DNA of 64,000 bases from Glossina fuscipes. Taxonomy: Eukaryota > Arthropoda > Insecta > Diptera > Glossinidae. The stretch's first letter is position 1, and every line of letters starts with the position of its first letter. The stretch lies in assembly GCF_014805625.2 (NCBI RefSeq), contig NW_023998431.1, positions 2,889,804 to 2,953,803 on the forward strand. Direction: 5' to 3'. Positions 51,966-63,600 of this stretch are shown here, in pieces. Under the pieces are notes generated by a model that did not search any database, was not told the origin of the DNA, and was given only the letters and a program-made list of their open reading frames with translations. The position numbers were made by a program, and so were the translations under genes.

Positions 51966-54234
51966 TTCGCAGTCTGATATTGACTTCTTGAGTACCTTTC
52001 AAGAAGAACGAAAAGAAGAAGTTGCTATAATTGTGTCAATAAGCATATTATTGGACCTGTCCAACATTAATACAGAAGTAAAGGAAATTAACGATAGATT
52101 GAAGCTATAGGCGATAAGAGAAAATAAGCCGGCTAGATAGACAGAAAACGATTTTCTGGACTCGTATTAACTAACTGCTCTACAAACTGACAAACAGAAC
52201 GACCATTTTGAAAAACTTACCCTTCATGCTTAAGTCTAAAATGTTTCGAGAAAAATTAGTTGTAACAAGCTGCGAGCTGCTGGGCTGCAGGTTCGTTTCA
52301 GAATGAAAACCTACTCGAAACGTTGTTCAAAGCAATCTCTAAGAATGAATGATGACTGACCGTTAGCATATTGTAACCGTGATTTCAAAAATGCGCCTAA
52401 ATCACGTGAACAGCCTTATTGTGAAAACAATATATGATGAGGTGTTTATCCTTAACGCAAAGCCTCGTCGTTCAATGGCTTTACTTGAATTTCATGGATT
52501 TAATGCTTGATTCAGTGTAGCCTTCATTCTAGTAAATTAAGAAGAGAAAGGGCGGAGCGAGAACGAGAGAGGAAAAAACAAACAGAAAGACACCTAAACT
52601 ATAAAACAATGCACAGCCAGTTTAAAAAATTATGATGATAATAGGAGAAGCAATCTTTATTTGTCTTAATATCCACGAATTAAATGGAAAATGAGTGAAC
52701 AATTTAAGCTTTTTAAGGCTCAACAATTTTGAAATCACCTAATATACCATTCCGCATATTTATATAATTGTCTACCAACAGTTGTTCTGTAGTTTAATCG
52801 AGCGTCAGCCACCCACACATATAAGTTGAAATTCAGCATAACAATAAAAAAAGAAAAGGCCGTCGTCAAGCAACTAACGTGAACATGAAATCATTTTGTT
52901 TGAAGTTGCAAACTAAAAAAATAAACTTCGAGTTGCGTTCGCTTCAATTTTTTAACTACTTACACAGTTCGTTTAATTAGTCGTGCGATCTCTGTGTTAA
53001 TAAATCGTATATGCTGTCAAACTTGACGCCATCATACAATTCATTTCAATTTTAAGTGACACTTTAATTAGAATAAATAATATTTGTATACACAAGCATA
53101 TACACGCTCATGCATGCAAGCACGCTGTTTCGTATGTGAATAGAAAGGAAAATAGTCGCATTCGTCTGGGATCGAACTTTTTATATTAATGACACTGACA
53201 TGATGATTGTCTAAATATATTCATATATAATATGCCTCTAGCGTAGATCTATGATTGCCCGATTTTAAAACAAGATATTTTTCATATTTATGCTATATGA
53301 GATATTTGTGCTTATAATACATTATCAATCATGTCAAAATGAAAGCTGATTATTTTCACTAGCGCTTAACCAAAACTATTTTCTTTGGTGTAGAGGATGC
53401 TATAGTCTATTCTAGAGTAAGCGAGAAGTAAGGGGAGTTAAATAGTGCGACTTCATTTCATTTCTTCCAATTGACTAAAAACGATCATGCAAAAGTCTAT
53501 CGATCGCAAGTGAAGGTAAAGAAACGGCTTAGCTTCACTGACAATTTTATATTGATCAATACGACTTCACTTTTCCATCTCCTTCGACCGGTTCCAATCA
53601 TTTTTGAACAAATTGGTCGGTCAGAAAGGAATAAGTAAAAATGCTTGTTTCCATTTACTTTGATTGACCAAAGACGACTGAAACAAGCTCAGCTTTGGAG
53701 AAATTGATCACTGCTGTTAGGCGTGTGATGAAAATTGTATAGGAGGGAACGCAATACCTTTCTGTCCCTATGATCGACTGAAGCCAGCGAAGCAAACTAT
53801 GTTAAATGTTATCGCCATAGGAATTATTCTCGAAATTTAATGAAAATTACTTCTGACAGTTTCTTATTTTAGTTTCTATTGATCTGTGAATATTAGATTC
53901 ACTAAATTTACGATATATTGTTATTCTTTCTAAACGCGCGTTGATGATTTTGAAAAATGATTTTTCGCCGATGCGATATTACTCCTTGGTAAATCGGCCA
54001 AAAAATAAGATTATAGAAATAGCTGGACCTTATTAATCAAGAAAGAAAGAAGGCTGCAGTCGATATTTTTTTCAGTATTCCGCCTTCTGATAACCATTGG
54101 TTTCAAACGAGACAAAAAAAAAAAACAATGACATTAAAAAATGATTCAATTCCTGAAAAACTATAAAAGATCTATATTACGACGACCACATCGGTTGGTT
54201 GAAAAAAAAAATTATGTCTAAAGATAATGGCAGT
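51966..54234. other. AT-rich DNA with a loosely repetitive patch, no gene
   Basis: At 53430-53810, phrases such as CAATTGACTAAAAACGA, TGATTGACCAAAGACGACTG and TGATCGACTGAAGCCAGCGA recur with gaps of roughly 110-190 bases. This suggests a decayed tandem or a decayed element. No protein seen. Confidence 0.5.
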
Positions 54235-54386
54235 CAGTACCAGAATTGTAGCAAGGGTTTATCGTGGGTTCCTGCCTGAAAGGCTTAACCCCACGGTGGC
54301 CCAAGCCACTTTAAGCGTACTACGCCCCCTGGCGAGTTAGACAATCCCCATAGAGTAGGGGCCTAAACAACACCAGAGTCCAGAAC

Positions 54387-54413
54387 GGTTTATTGTGTAT
54401 GGAACAATAAACC
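54387..54413. repeat. Perfect 10-bp hairpin
   Basis: Arms GGTTTATTGT and ACAATAAACC with a 7-base loop GTATGGA, inside the GC-richer block. Close by, CCCC and GGGG flank ATAGAGTA (about 54347-54362). Confidence 0.85.
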
Positions 54414-54531
54414 CCACCCTGGTCAGTGGTGAGGCCTAGCTGCACTCGACTGTTCCAGTATGGCTAGGAACTTGCCAACAGCCACCACGAGTACTCCACG
54501 AAGGGCCGTACCCAAGCAGTCAGGACTCACA

Positions 54532-54585
54532 AATTGATCAACGCTTGCTTCCGCCCTAAGGCTTCCACTGCGCTGTTGATCAATT
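54532..54585. repeat. Perfect 11-bp inverted repeat with 32-base loop
   Basis: AATTGATCAAC (54532-54542) pairs with GTTGATCAATT (54575-54585). The loop is pyrimidine-rich with GCTT/CCGCC words. Confidence 0.85.
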
Positions 54586-55005
54586 AACACCATTACCCGC
54601 AGGCATCCGTGACATATGTTCAAAAGGGTAAAAAGCCTTTCCGTCAAATCCCTTTTTTCATTTTTGCATGTATTAATTAATTAATTCTCGAGAGGGTTTT
54701 TTAATAATCGGCCAAAGGGAAGGCCGTCCGTCAATTCCTTTTTGTATTATTATTATTCTTTAGAAAAAAAATTAATTTATTACATTACGACTTTATGAAC
54801 AAAGTCCATGTGAGGCGAGCCTCCTGACCCCCGTGGCTCCCAGTTTGTTTTAAAAAGCCTTTGGCATACTTTGGGTGAATGTTAAAAACAACCGTACTTG
54901 CTTCGGATTCACCATACTTCCTTGGTTGCCAACACCTTGAACTACTTTTCTTCGAGATATATAGGTCTCGGGTATTGCACTGACATGGCAGAGTGATCTA
55001 CCACG

Positions 55006-55085
55006 CACTCACTAGATTACTACCTTCAACGTACTTAAAAACCATTCATTCATATATTTCCTCGGTAGTAACCAGCTAGTGAGTG
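55006..55085. repeat. Imperfect 19/22-bp inverted repeat
   Basis: CACTCACTAGATTACTACC (55006-55024) and the reverse complement of 55064-55085 differ by a three-base indel and one or two further changes. The spacer is 39 bases and AT-rich. Confidence 0.8.
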
Positions 55086-55330
55086 AAGAGCTCATCTTCC
55101 AGCCAGCCCCTCCACCATCTCTTAGAAACTCGTCGCCGAGTTAGCAGCCCAAAACCTTAAACTCTTCTTAGCCGGACGAAGCCGTTGCCCGGGGATCACC
55201 ACTGAGAGGTGAGAGTTTCGGCACATCTATGCTACCCATTAAAGCATAGTTTATCTCCCCGGCATTCAGTACCACTAGGAGACCTTTCTACGTACAGGAT
55301 ATTTCTAAGGATATTTTAGATAGTATTTTA

Positions 55331-58300
55331 GATAAAATATATTTTCTCACTATCGGTTAGGGCGAACTAATGTATGTGGTTTCAGAAAATCAAATATTTT
55401 TTTTATTAGCTTAATGGCGAAGCTTTGATGCCTTTAGAATGTGCGCAAAAAAAATTCATTAACTGGAAAAAGTTGTGTCCTTGAAATTTCGAGCTTTTCC
55501 TCAAATGCTCAGAAAAGAGTGTGCCTCTGTCAATTGGAAACCTAGTCGTGGACTTTCAGCTTAATATTTTAACTCTTTATTTCCAACTTCTCTAGAACTC
55601 TCGCAGAAATTTTCAGGAGGTTTTTAAGGTTTCATTTAAATGCATTTCTAAGTAAAAATATGTGATTATAGATTCATCAAGACGACCGTCGGATAAATAT
55701 GAGGCTGAGTGCGATTCGACAGCTTTGCTTAAATGCATTTGCCAACAAATTCAAACTTTGGTATGAGGTCTATTAAAACACTCGTTTCTTCAAAGCTCTA
55801 CTATCTTGGAATATGGTAAAAAGACTAATAAGAATCTTTCAATAATAATTGTTCAATCTGAGATGTTATCGAAATGCAATCTGAGACGTTATCGCAATGC
55901 AATTGATTACGGAAAGTTCATTTTAATTCTTAAGAAATAAGTTTCAATTAAATTGCCATAAATTAAATTGAAATTTATGTGCAATTAAAAACCGCAAGAT
56001 TGATCATAAAGTATTAATGAACCATTAAGCGGTGCGTCATAATCACACAAATGTCAAAGCAAACTTGACACCTGTATGAGGTCAATTTAACTAAAAGACA
56101 TGTGCGTTTATGTATGCATGAATATTCACGCGCTTACATGTACATGCGTGCGTCTGTATATGTATTTGGGTATGTGCGTACAGTGTCTACGTACAGATAC
56201 CGCATAATAAATTATAAAATTGAAAATGTTACAAATTAATGCAAGCAAAGCGAAGAACGGCATGCTGTCAACATTTAAACAATAAGGTGTGTATGTGTTA
56301 GACATACATACATATATACCTTTATGTATGTATACATGAACCTATGTGTAAGCCTCTCAGCTATTTCACTAAAGGAAACTCTGAATAGATCTATCTACAA
56401 ATATTTCAATAAATTTACCTAATATATGTAAGAAGTAAATGCGCAAACATATACAAAACAACATATACAGACATATATCTACTCATTTGCATACATTTAC
56501 TCGACTAGAAAACAATAGCAACTATGTCTAAAACGTTAATAAGCAAACAAATGCCGAAAGGTGTCAAATTTATGTTTAACGTTCCTTCGTATCTTCTCTT
56601 TGTTAAATGATTTCGTTTTTCCTTTTATTATTATTGTTGCTGACGTTTTTTTTTTTTTTTTTTTGTTTCCGATGATTCACTGTCTTTTATTTAAAACTCA
56701 GAAATAATTTTCTTACTAAAATGTTTTAATATTAGTTTGTTGTGAATGATTGGAAGCCTAGCGCTTCGTTTGTCAGTCGTCTGAAAACAAATCAAGAAGA
56801 ATTGTTAATCAATAAAAGATTTCCCTTTCTTTGAATTTTTTTTTTTTTAATTTATCTATAAATGCATATAAAACTACAATAATTAATTAATCATCAATTT
56901 TTGCAAAGAAACGGAATCTTTCTTTCAAATTGAAGGTTTGCGATCACAGATATGGAACAGGAAGGGTCCGTTTCAATTTGCTCTCTTAACGCATTACGTT
57001 TTCCTGATCCCTCTTTAATTTCTTTAGAAATCTCAAAGGAGAAACCAAATGTTCTTAGTATGCTAATGTCATAAAAAAGTAGTAAGAATAAGTTTCCTTT
57101 TATTAACATGAAATGGTGGATTATCGATTCTTCACACCGGGCTAAATTGTACGTTATGCGTCATTTGTATGAAACTCATCGCCAAAATTATGCGCACATA
57201 ACTCTTCGCAGTCTTTGTATCACAATATTGCACTTTTCTACACTATATTGTTGGTTATTCGAGACTTTGTCGTCACAAATTCAATACGTATCGTTCCTCA
57301 ACTGCCCTATTTGCTTTATTTAGTTCCGTATAGCTTTTGGCTCCTCGAAACTCAAAGAACTGATCTGAGAAGATCGTTCTAGCTAGATTGACAAAACGTA
57401 AATTGAATCGAGAAATGTTATGGGAAAGCTTTCGGAAATTACATTTAATAACTTTCAAGATCGTAAAAACTTTAGCAAAAGTGAATTCAAAGGGCCTACC
57501 TGGAATTGGGCAAACAAAAAAAATTTCCTTTTGAAAGAATAGCAAACTATTTGTGTTTTTTTCACTTAAAAATTTTTACTATTTTTTACCCACAAAAATA
57601 GCATATATGATGGACTAGTCAGAAGCGTGTTTATATCGTGCATTAATCCCAAATTGAGAACTTATCCATCAATTGTTGAACTTATAATGTACTTGCCTAT
57701 AAGTTCGCAACAAAACTAAAAAGTTCATAAGAAAAATTTTCGGGAAATAGTAGATGTTTCCTTTACGATCGAAAATTTGCAAACATTCTTTCCTGCCAAC
57801 CCAATACGTTAGAAAATTCATAGATATATATATATTTTTTCCTCTTTTTCAAATCATTTAAGAGTGAGCTCATGCAACTTTCGCTTTAGCGAATATGACG
57901 AAATCGAGTGAAAATTTTACAATCAGAATATATATCATATATATACATATATATATATATTTAAATATCTCATCTAATTCATAATTCGTTACATAAATAA
58001 TGATGAGATTAGCATGACCATTTTTATCTGTTATGAGAGAATTTCTTAACAATCAATAGTCTATAGTCTGACTGATTGTGTTGACTTATAGTAAGACGTC
58101 ATGTACAAGTGTTAACTTTGCATACGAATGAACGTCAGTCTTAGTGAATTAAATCGAAAATTCGTAACCACTATGCATTTATATGAAGATGTGTTTATTA
58201 TGCGATTTACAAATTCTTTACACATATAGCTGGGAATGCTTTGCTTGTCAATCTTAATATGTGGCGCTATAGTGAGCGATGAATTCTTAACCTTTTCACG

Positions 58301-59100
58301 CATAATGTACATAATATTAACAATATTTTCACGTAGGCTTACAGAGACACACATATATGTTTGTGATTATCGTTGGCGTGTCAGCTAAGGTGAGCCATAT
58401 ACACCATGTTTACGATATAAAACTTATAAGTTTCTAGGGGTTTATTTTTCTTCTATCAAACTTATTGTAAACCTACGATAAATAAGAATAAAAATTAACG
58501 AGTAAAGTAAAACAGACACAATAGCGACCGACTATATAAACTACAAGCGGCAATATAAATTTCTGTTACTGTTGTCTAACCATTAATGTTTACAACGAAA
58601 GAATATTCCTTCCACATATACAATATAGTTACTTCGAAATAAATAGGTAAGCGTATGTACGACTATGTCTGTAAGGACAATTCACATATATACATATACG
58701 CAACATATAAGCGTAAAAAATATTTTTAATGTCAAAAATTATTTATCCGAAGAAACGCATGCGAGCACTTCATTCCTATTGTTGTCCAGAGAGTTCCAGA
58801 ACACTTTGAAATCAAAATCTAACTATCAAGATTAGTTTAATAACAATTAAAGCTCCCAGGCAAGTTTACTAAGCATTATTACACACTTATGGAATTTCTG
58901 CAGGTCGTCAGGTTGTCAGGTTGTTTCACTAGTTCTGGTCACTGCGTGTAAAATGCTGGTAGCTTGCTCTTCATATCCTGGCATTCTGCATGATTGCTTT
59001 TTCTTTGCCTCAACAATGGCTTATCCACACTTACTTTTTTCGACTATCATCTCTTGGGCAACGTTTTGCCGAAAATTGTCGATCGAGGATCGTTTAACGA
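55331..59100. other. AT-rich DNA, no gene supported
   Basis: Poly-T at 56647-56664, TA tract at 57928-57965. Frames at 56894-57109, 57108-57323, 57273-57545 and 58112-58354 have no recognisable domains. Confidence 0.55.
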
Positions 59101-59124
59101 AAGTTGTTATTTTACACAGATTAA

Positions 59125-59274
59125 CTATTGAATTATTGTGTTCCGAAGTGTGGGGCTGGCAGTATCGTCATGCTGACAATAAACGTCGTCCACAGCGATA
59201 CCATTAACGCGTCTATTCACTGTAACGTTGCACATAGCAGCATTTTCGAAGAAGTGTGGCCCAATTACACCGCC
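59125..59274 (-). pseudogene. Tc1/mariner-superfamily transposase fragment
   Basis: A minus-strand frame of 49 codons plus a stop reads GGVIGPHFFENAAMCNVTVN, then RRVNGIAVDDVYCQHDDTAS and PTLRNTIIQ. It matches the catalytic-core pattern of a widespread insect DDE transposase group (G(V/I)IGP(Y/F)FFE....VTVN.....(D)...WFQQDGA..H). The Asp of the QQD motif is kept (CQHDD). About 20 residues between the VN and the acidic stretch are missing compared with the usual pattern, and a stop follows. Toward 58960, VDKP may be a trace of a later family motif. The fragment lies about 130 bases left of the plus-strand reverse transcriptase remnant. Inactive. Confidence 0.75.
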
Positions 59275-59411
59275 AGAGAAAAAGTTGTACGAAAGTTTCG
59301 CTCACGGTATTTGTGAAGGTTGTTTCACTGCTTTTCTTCGGCTTTTGGATACCTAGATGGAGAATATACTTTAATTAATAACAATTTTTAATCTTTTCAA
59401 TGCATTTCCAG

Positions 59412-60234
59412 CACATAGCATTCCCCGTGTCGTCTGGCGTACCTCAAGGTAGCCACTTAGGACCCATTTAATTTAATTTATACATCAATGATTTGCCCTC
59501 CGTGATTAAATTCAGCGATATCTTAATGTATGCTAATAATGTGAACCTGTTTTCTTCCTTTTCCGTAAAGTCGCAACCACATCATCTTCAAAGTGATTTA
59601 AATAATTTCGTTGCATGGTGCTCTTTCAATCTTCTGAAACTAAATCTAAATAAACGTAAGAAGCTTTCTTTCTCAAGAGGGAAGTCGTTCAGTACTAAAT
59701 ATTTCATTGATTCTCACAAGTTGGAAGACGTCAATTCGTTCACAGATTTAGACGTTCCATTTGATTATAGGTTACGCTTCAATCCCCGCTTGGTTTTAGA
59801 GAGAGGTGGTCCAAAGAGCTTGATGATCTTTATATTACGAAAAGGCTTTACATGTGTTTGGTTAGACCTATACTTGAGCATGCCTCTGTTGTGTGGTCTC
59901 CTTCATATAGGTGCTACGTAGATTCAATTGAATCTGTTCAAAAGCAATTCTTGCTGTTTGCCATCAGGAATTTGGATTGGGACGCGATTGCCCCTCTTCC
60001 ACCCCCTATGAAAATAGGTTGCTTCTGTTATCCTTACCGTCACTGGAGAAACGTAGATTTGTTCTTGGGGTTTCCTTCTTAATCAAATTAATAAATGGTA
60101 CAATTGACTCGCCCGCATTACTTCGTGAGATAGGCTTTCGTGTCCCTAACCGCTTCTCTAGGCACTTTGTCTTGATAAAGCTTAGTCAATGCAAATATAA
60201 TTACGAGCTGTTTAATCCGCTCGGAGTAGTTTGA
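59412..60234 (+). pseudogene. Jockey-like non-LTR retrotransposon, reverse transcriptase C-terminal half (dead)
   Basis: The first frame starts HIAFPVSSGVPQGSHLGPI, a classic RT motif (SGVPQGS.LGP), followed by an in-frame TAA (59469-59471), then FNLYINDLP. The catalytic YADD/FADD box reads YANN (59529-59540): both Asp codons are AAT, so it cannot work. Further landmarks are WCSFNLLKLNLNK (family W...N.L.LN..K), then a frameshift near 59800 into VRPILEHASVVWSPSYR and VDSIESVQKQFLLFA. A second frameshift near 60000 gives YENRLLLLSLPSLEKRR, and the fragment ends in PLGVV and TGA at 60232-60234. The N-terminal RT, endonuclease and gag-like parts are absent, a 5' truncation typical of these elements. 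Homology is clear by motif; assignment to the jockey group rather than a related clade is inferred. Confidence 0.93.
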
Positions 60235-60690
60235 CGTCTATCACTTATTCTCGTTATCGGACTCTTTAAAGTCCATTAAAGCAACATTGCTTAATACGCG
60301 GGATTTACCTACGTCGTACTCGAACTAAATTTTAACTTTAAAAAGTGATTATGAGTCGAAAATTAATTGTATTATCGGTTGCCAAGCTTATGTTTGTTTG
60401 CGATGGCTTAGGGGTTCACTTGCAATTTGGTCCTGTACCGGTTGTGGGTGTGGTTCTATGTTAGTTGTGTACATGCTTTTTTTTTTTTTTTTTCCTTCTT
60501 ATTTGTTTTATTGCACTTATACTAAGTTTTATTATTAATTAATATAAGTTTTACTTTAAGTGCCAATTGAACTCGACTAAGTTTTATTATTAATTAATAT
60601 AAGTTTTGCTTTAAGTGCCAATTGAACTCGACTGTTATTTGCTTAGTTGAGTTTAATGTATAAGTGGAATAAATAAATACATAAATAATC
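60235..60690 (+). mobile_element. 3' UTR and tail of the jockey-like element
   Basis: Follows the last stop codon. It contains poly-T (60478-60493), a 55-bp tandem repeat, and an A-rich end, GGAATAAATAAATACATAAA. Such (TAAA)-type tails mark the 3' end of many fly non-LTR elements. The exact end and target-site duplication were not determined because the 5' end is lost. Confidence 0.7.
60521..60630. repeat. 55-bp tandem duplication in the retroelement 3' UTR
   Basis: 60521-60575 and 60576-60630 are identical except for one base (TTACTTT versus TTGCTTT). Each unit opens ACTAAGTTTTATTATTAATT and ends GCCAATTGAACTCG. Confidence 0.95.
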
Positions 60691-63600
60691 AGCGAAAATA
60701 ATTAAAAATCCTTTAAGCTTTACCTGTCAAATGTCATCGCAATGATATAATGATGTAGCATGTTGGCGGTTTAACAAAAGGCCGCAACTTCAAATGACAC
60801 TTTTATCACTTTTCACGACTCCCTAGCGATCGCTTCGAAAGTTGATACGATTTTCATCCGACAGTTTAAGTAGAAAATGTCAAATAAAATTTTTGTAATA
60901 CAAATTTTTTTGAATGACATCTATGTCTCGAATTTTCGTTTTAAAAGCAAAAAATGCTTCATTAGAAATAAATACGGTTTTGGCTACAAGATCTTGGCCA
61001 CGTCTGATGTTTAAGTCTATTTTTCGCACATTATTCCAACGTAGCATGCACTTATTCCCAGGTTTTCTTTCGCGGTGAGAAAACTCTTAAACGACTAAAT
61101 TGGAAGAGCAAAAGTAAAGCTTTGCATGGCTTTTGAATGATTAACTCAATACAGAATGGCATAAACAGTGCAACTATATTTAGAGTCTTCTACAGTCCAT
61201 ATACCTGCATGGGAATAAAATTTTGCATAGGTGTACAGAAACGCGTCTCATAAAACTTGAAAATTGCAGTACTACCGCAAATATAAAGGCTAAACGCTTT
61301 TTATTTGCTCTAAAATATACGATATCTGTATACTTTTACGATAGTCAGCGTTGTAAAATCTTTTTTCTTCTCTTTGTTTTGTTTTGTTTTTTTTTTTTTT
61401 TTTAAATTTTTTTGTTCTTCTTATTCTTTTTCCTTGCCCTCACTTTCAACACAATAAAGTATTTATAAACATTGCCTGCCATCATGTCAGAATATGTGTT
61501 TTATGCACTTGCGACTACTCCGTATGCATTTATGGAGAAATATGTTGAAAAGTTTATTGATGTCAGTTTTATGAGGCCGTCAAATGTTTTATTAAACATT
61601 TTTGATAATATTTTAATAAAACATTTACGCGCTGTTTGTTTACTTAATTTCCGCTCAAGAAAATATGTATTGAAATATTTATTGAGCGATCAGACATGCA
61701 CATGTGAAACCAGGAAAGAAAACAAAAAACAAATAAATAAATTTTATTAGGGCCAATGATGGTAGGATATGTATGTATGCGATAACATATAATTAACACA
61801 CATTACCATATGTAAGTGTTATCTGCCGTTATTGCCTAGTAATTTAGATAAACCAATTACACTCCGTAAGAGTTGTAAGGCAGTCCAAGGCTTTTTGGTT
61901 TTTCTACTTAAACCATTATTGCTTGTAGAAAAACAGGCAGAGAGTATATAGTCCCAATACTGTCACAGAAAAATCTTGAAAAAAAAAAAGAAAAATGTAA
62001 GCGAAAATGAGTTGAATTTTTTTAAATTAAATACATTTATATAAAATATAGAGAATGGGTTGAGGCCATACCAGATAATATATGAGAAATTTTTGATAAA
62101 CGTCTGAAAAATTTGATCATAAAATTTAATGATTTTTGCGGCCTATCTGCTTGGAACTTTTTGTCACACCAGAGACAAGTAAATGACAAGATGGTCTAAT
62201 GTTCATTTTAGAATTCAAACCATAAGATTATTACGGGCCTTTTGCATGTTTCCGTTATCAATAATAGGTGTAACGCCGTTAATTAAACCGCCGTTAACAA
62301 AAAATTAGCGATCATAAAATTGAGAATTTTTAATGTAAAATAAACAATGAAAGGAAAACAAATTCTGTTTACTCAATAGATACCTATTGTTTGATTTTTT
62401 TCGGGCATACACATACTCATTATACATATGAACAATAGCGCATATTCACTTAAAAACACAAAATTGTATATGCTCTCGTTTTACGAACGTTTGAGAGAAT
62501 GCGACATCATATCAAGAAACTATTAACAAAATTTTTGCCCATACAAATAATGAGAACGATAGAGCAAATTGTTAAATGAGTGTTAATTAACAGCGCCATT
62601 ATTGTTATCGATAACAAAGACACAACATGTCCGTAGTAATCTCCTAATTTGAATTTTGAAATGAATGTTGCGCGTGCTTGTCATTCAGTTGTCTCTAGTC
62701 ATACGAATACAATTTCTTCAATGCCATACTGTTTTAGAAATTTCATCTCGTTGTGTAAGCGCTTTCTCACAATTACTTTTTACGATTTTTCACAATAATT
62801 GACTTAATAATGACAACAACTAACTTATTCCACTTTTTGGTGATCTAAAATCACACATAGAGCAACTGTGCGCCTTTGGTTTATTGGTTTATTGCCGCTA
62901 TTTTAAGACGGAAATAATTACTGACGCTATAAAGAATTTCTAACAGTACATCATTGTGCTTGCAGTGAGACTCAAACATGTTTAACTCTTCGTTCGATTA
63001 ACGTACAGTTAATAATGCACCAATAGTTCTAAGTTGAAGAAGACTGTGATCGCATACAGTTTGATATTCGTCGATAGAAAAAAAGTTCAAGGAGAGAGGT
63101 CACGTATCCAGTTCTTATATTTTAACGTTAAAGTTTCAGCACTGATCATTTGACCATTATGCTAAGCAGTGACAATTTCGACACGCACAAAACTTTCTTA
63201 GATCAATTCATCAATGCGAACACATGCAAAAATTTAACCGACTGTGACCATAAAACCCTCATTCTCTAACCTCCTCATTCCATCCTAAGTTACGTAAAAG
63301 GCAATTGGCTCAGGATGTAGCCTTATGTGTCTCTATCTTTAATGCAACTAACGACAATTTCTTTTCCAATTTTAAAGGGTTAACATTGCATTACCAATTG
63401 TTACTAAAGAATGCTGTCTTTATAACCATTAGCTATTTCATAGGGCTCTTGACGAGTTTTGCTGATGGCTGTGCGCATTGTCGGCAATATAATGAGCTTT
63501 GAAATGACTAAAACGCATTCAAATACCAATCGAAGATGTCATAAGCTAATGTAGTTCAATTATAAATATATTAACCTACTCATCTGTAAGTTACCACGAT

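Larger units (their letters stand above)
54235..55330. mobile_element. GC-richer hairpin-rich block, likely transposable-element remnant (class unknown)
   Basis: The composition differs sharply from both flanks. It has perfect or near-perfect inverted repeats: GGTTTATTGT/ACAATAAACC (54387-54413), AATTGATCAAC/GTTGATCAATT (54532-54585), CACTCACTAGATTACTACC against GGTAGTAACCAGCTAGTGAG plus TG (55006-55085), and CTATGCT/AGCATAG (about 55229-55250). A TA-rich linker at 54655-54790 separates two halves. A minus-strand frame (54423-54647) ends with GVLVVAVGKFLAILEQSS and a stop; I do not recognise it for certain. The block could be the structured untranslated ends of a non-LTR retrotransposon joined by deletion, or a folded noncoding element. 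I cannot decide from sequence alone. Confidence 0.45.

Noticed and set aside
53340..53351. TGAAAGCTGATT resembles the 3' half of the bantam microRNA
   Set aside because: The seed half does not match and no hairpin partner was seen. Twelve bases can match by chance.
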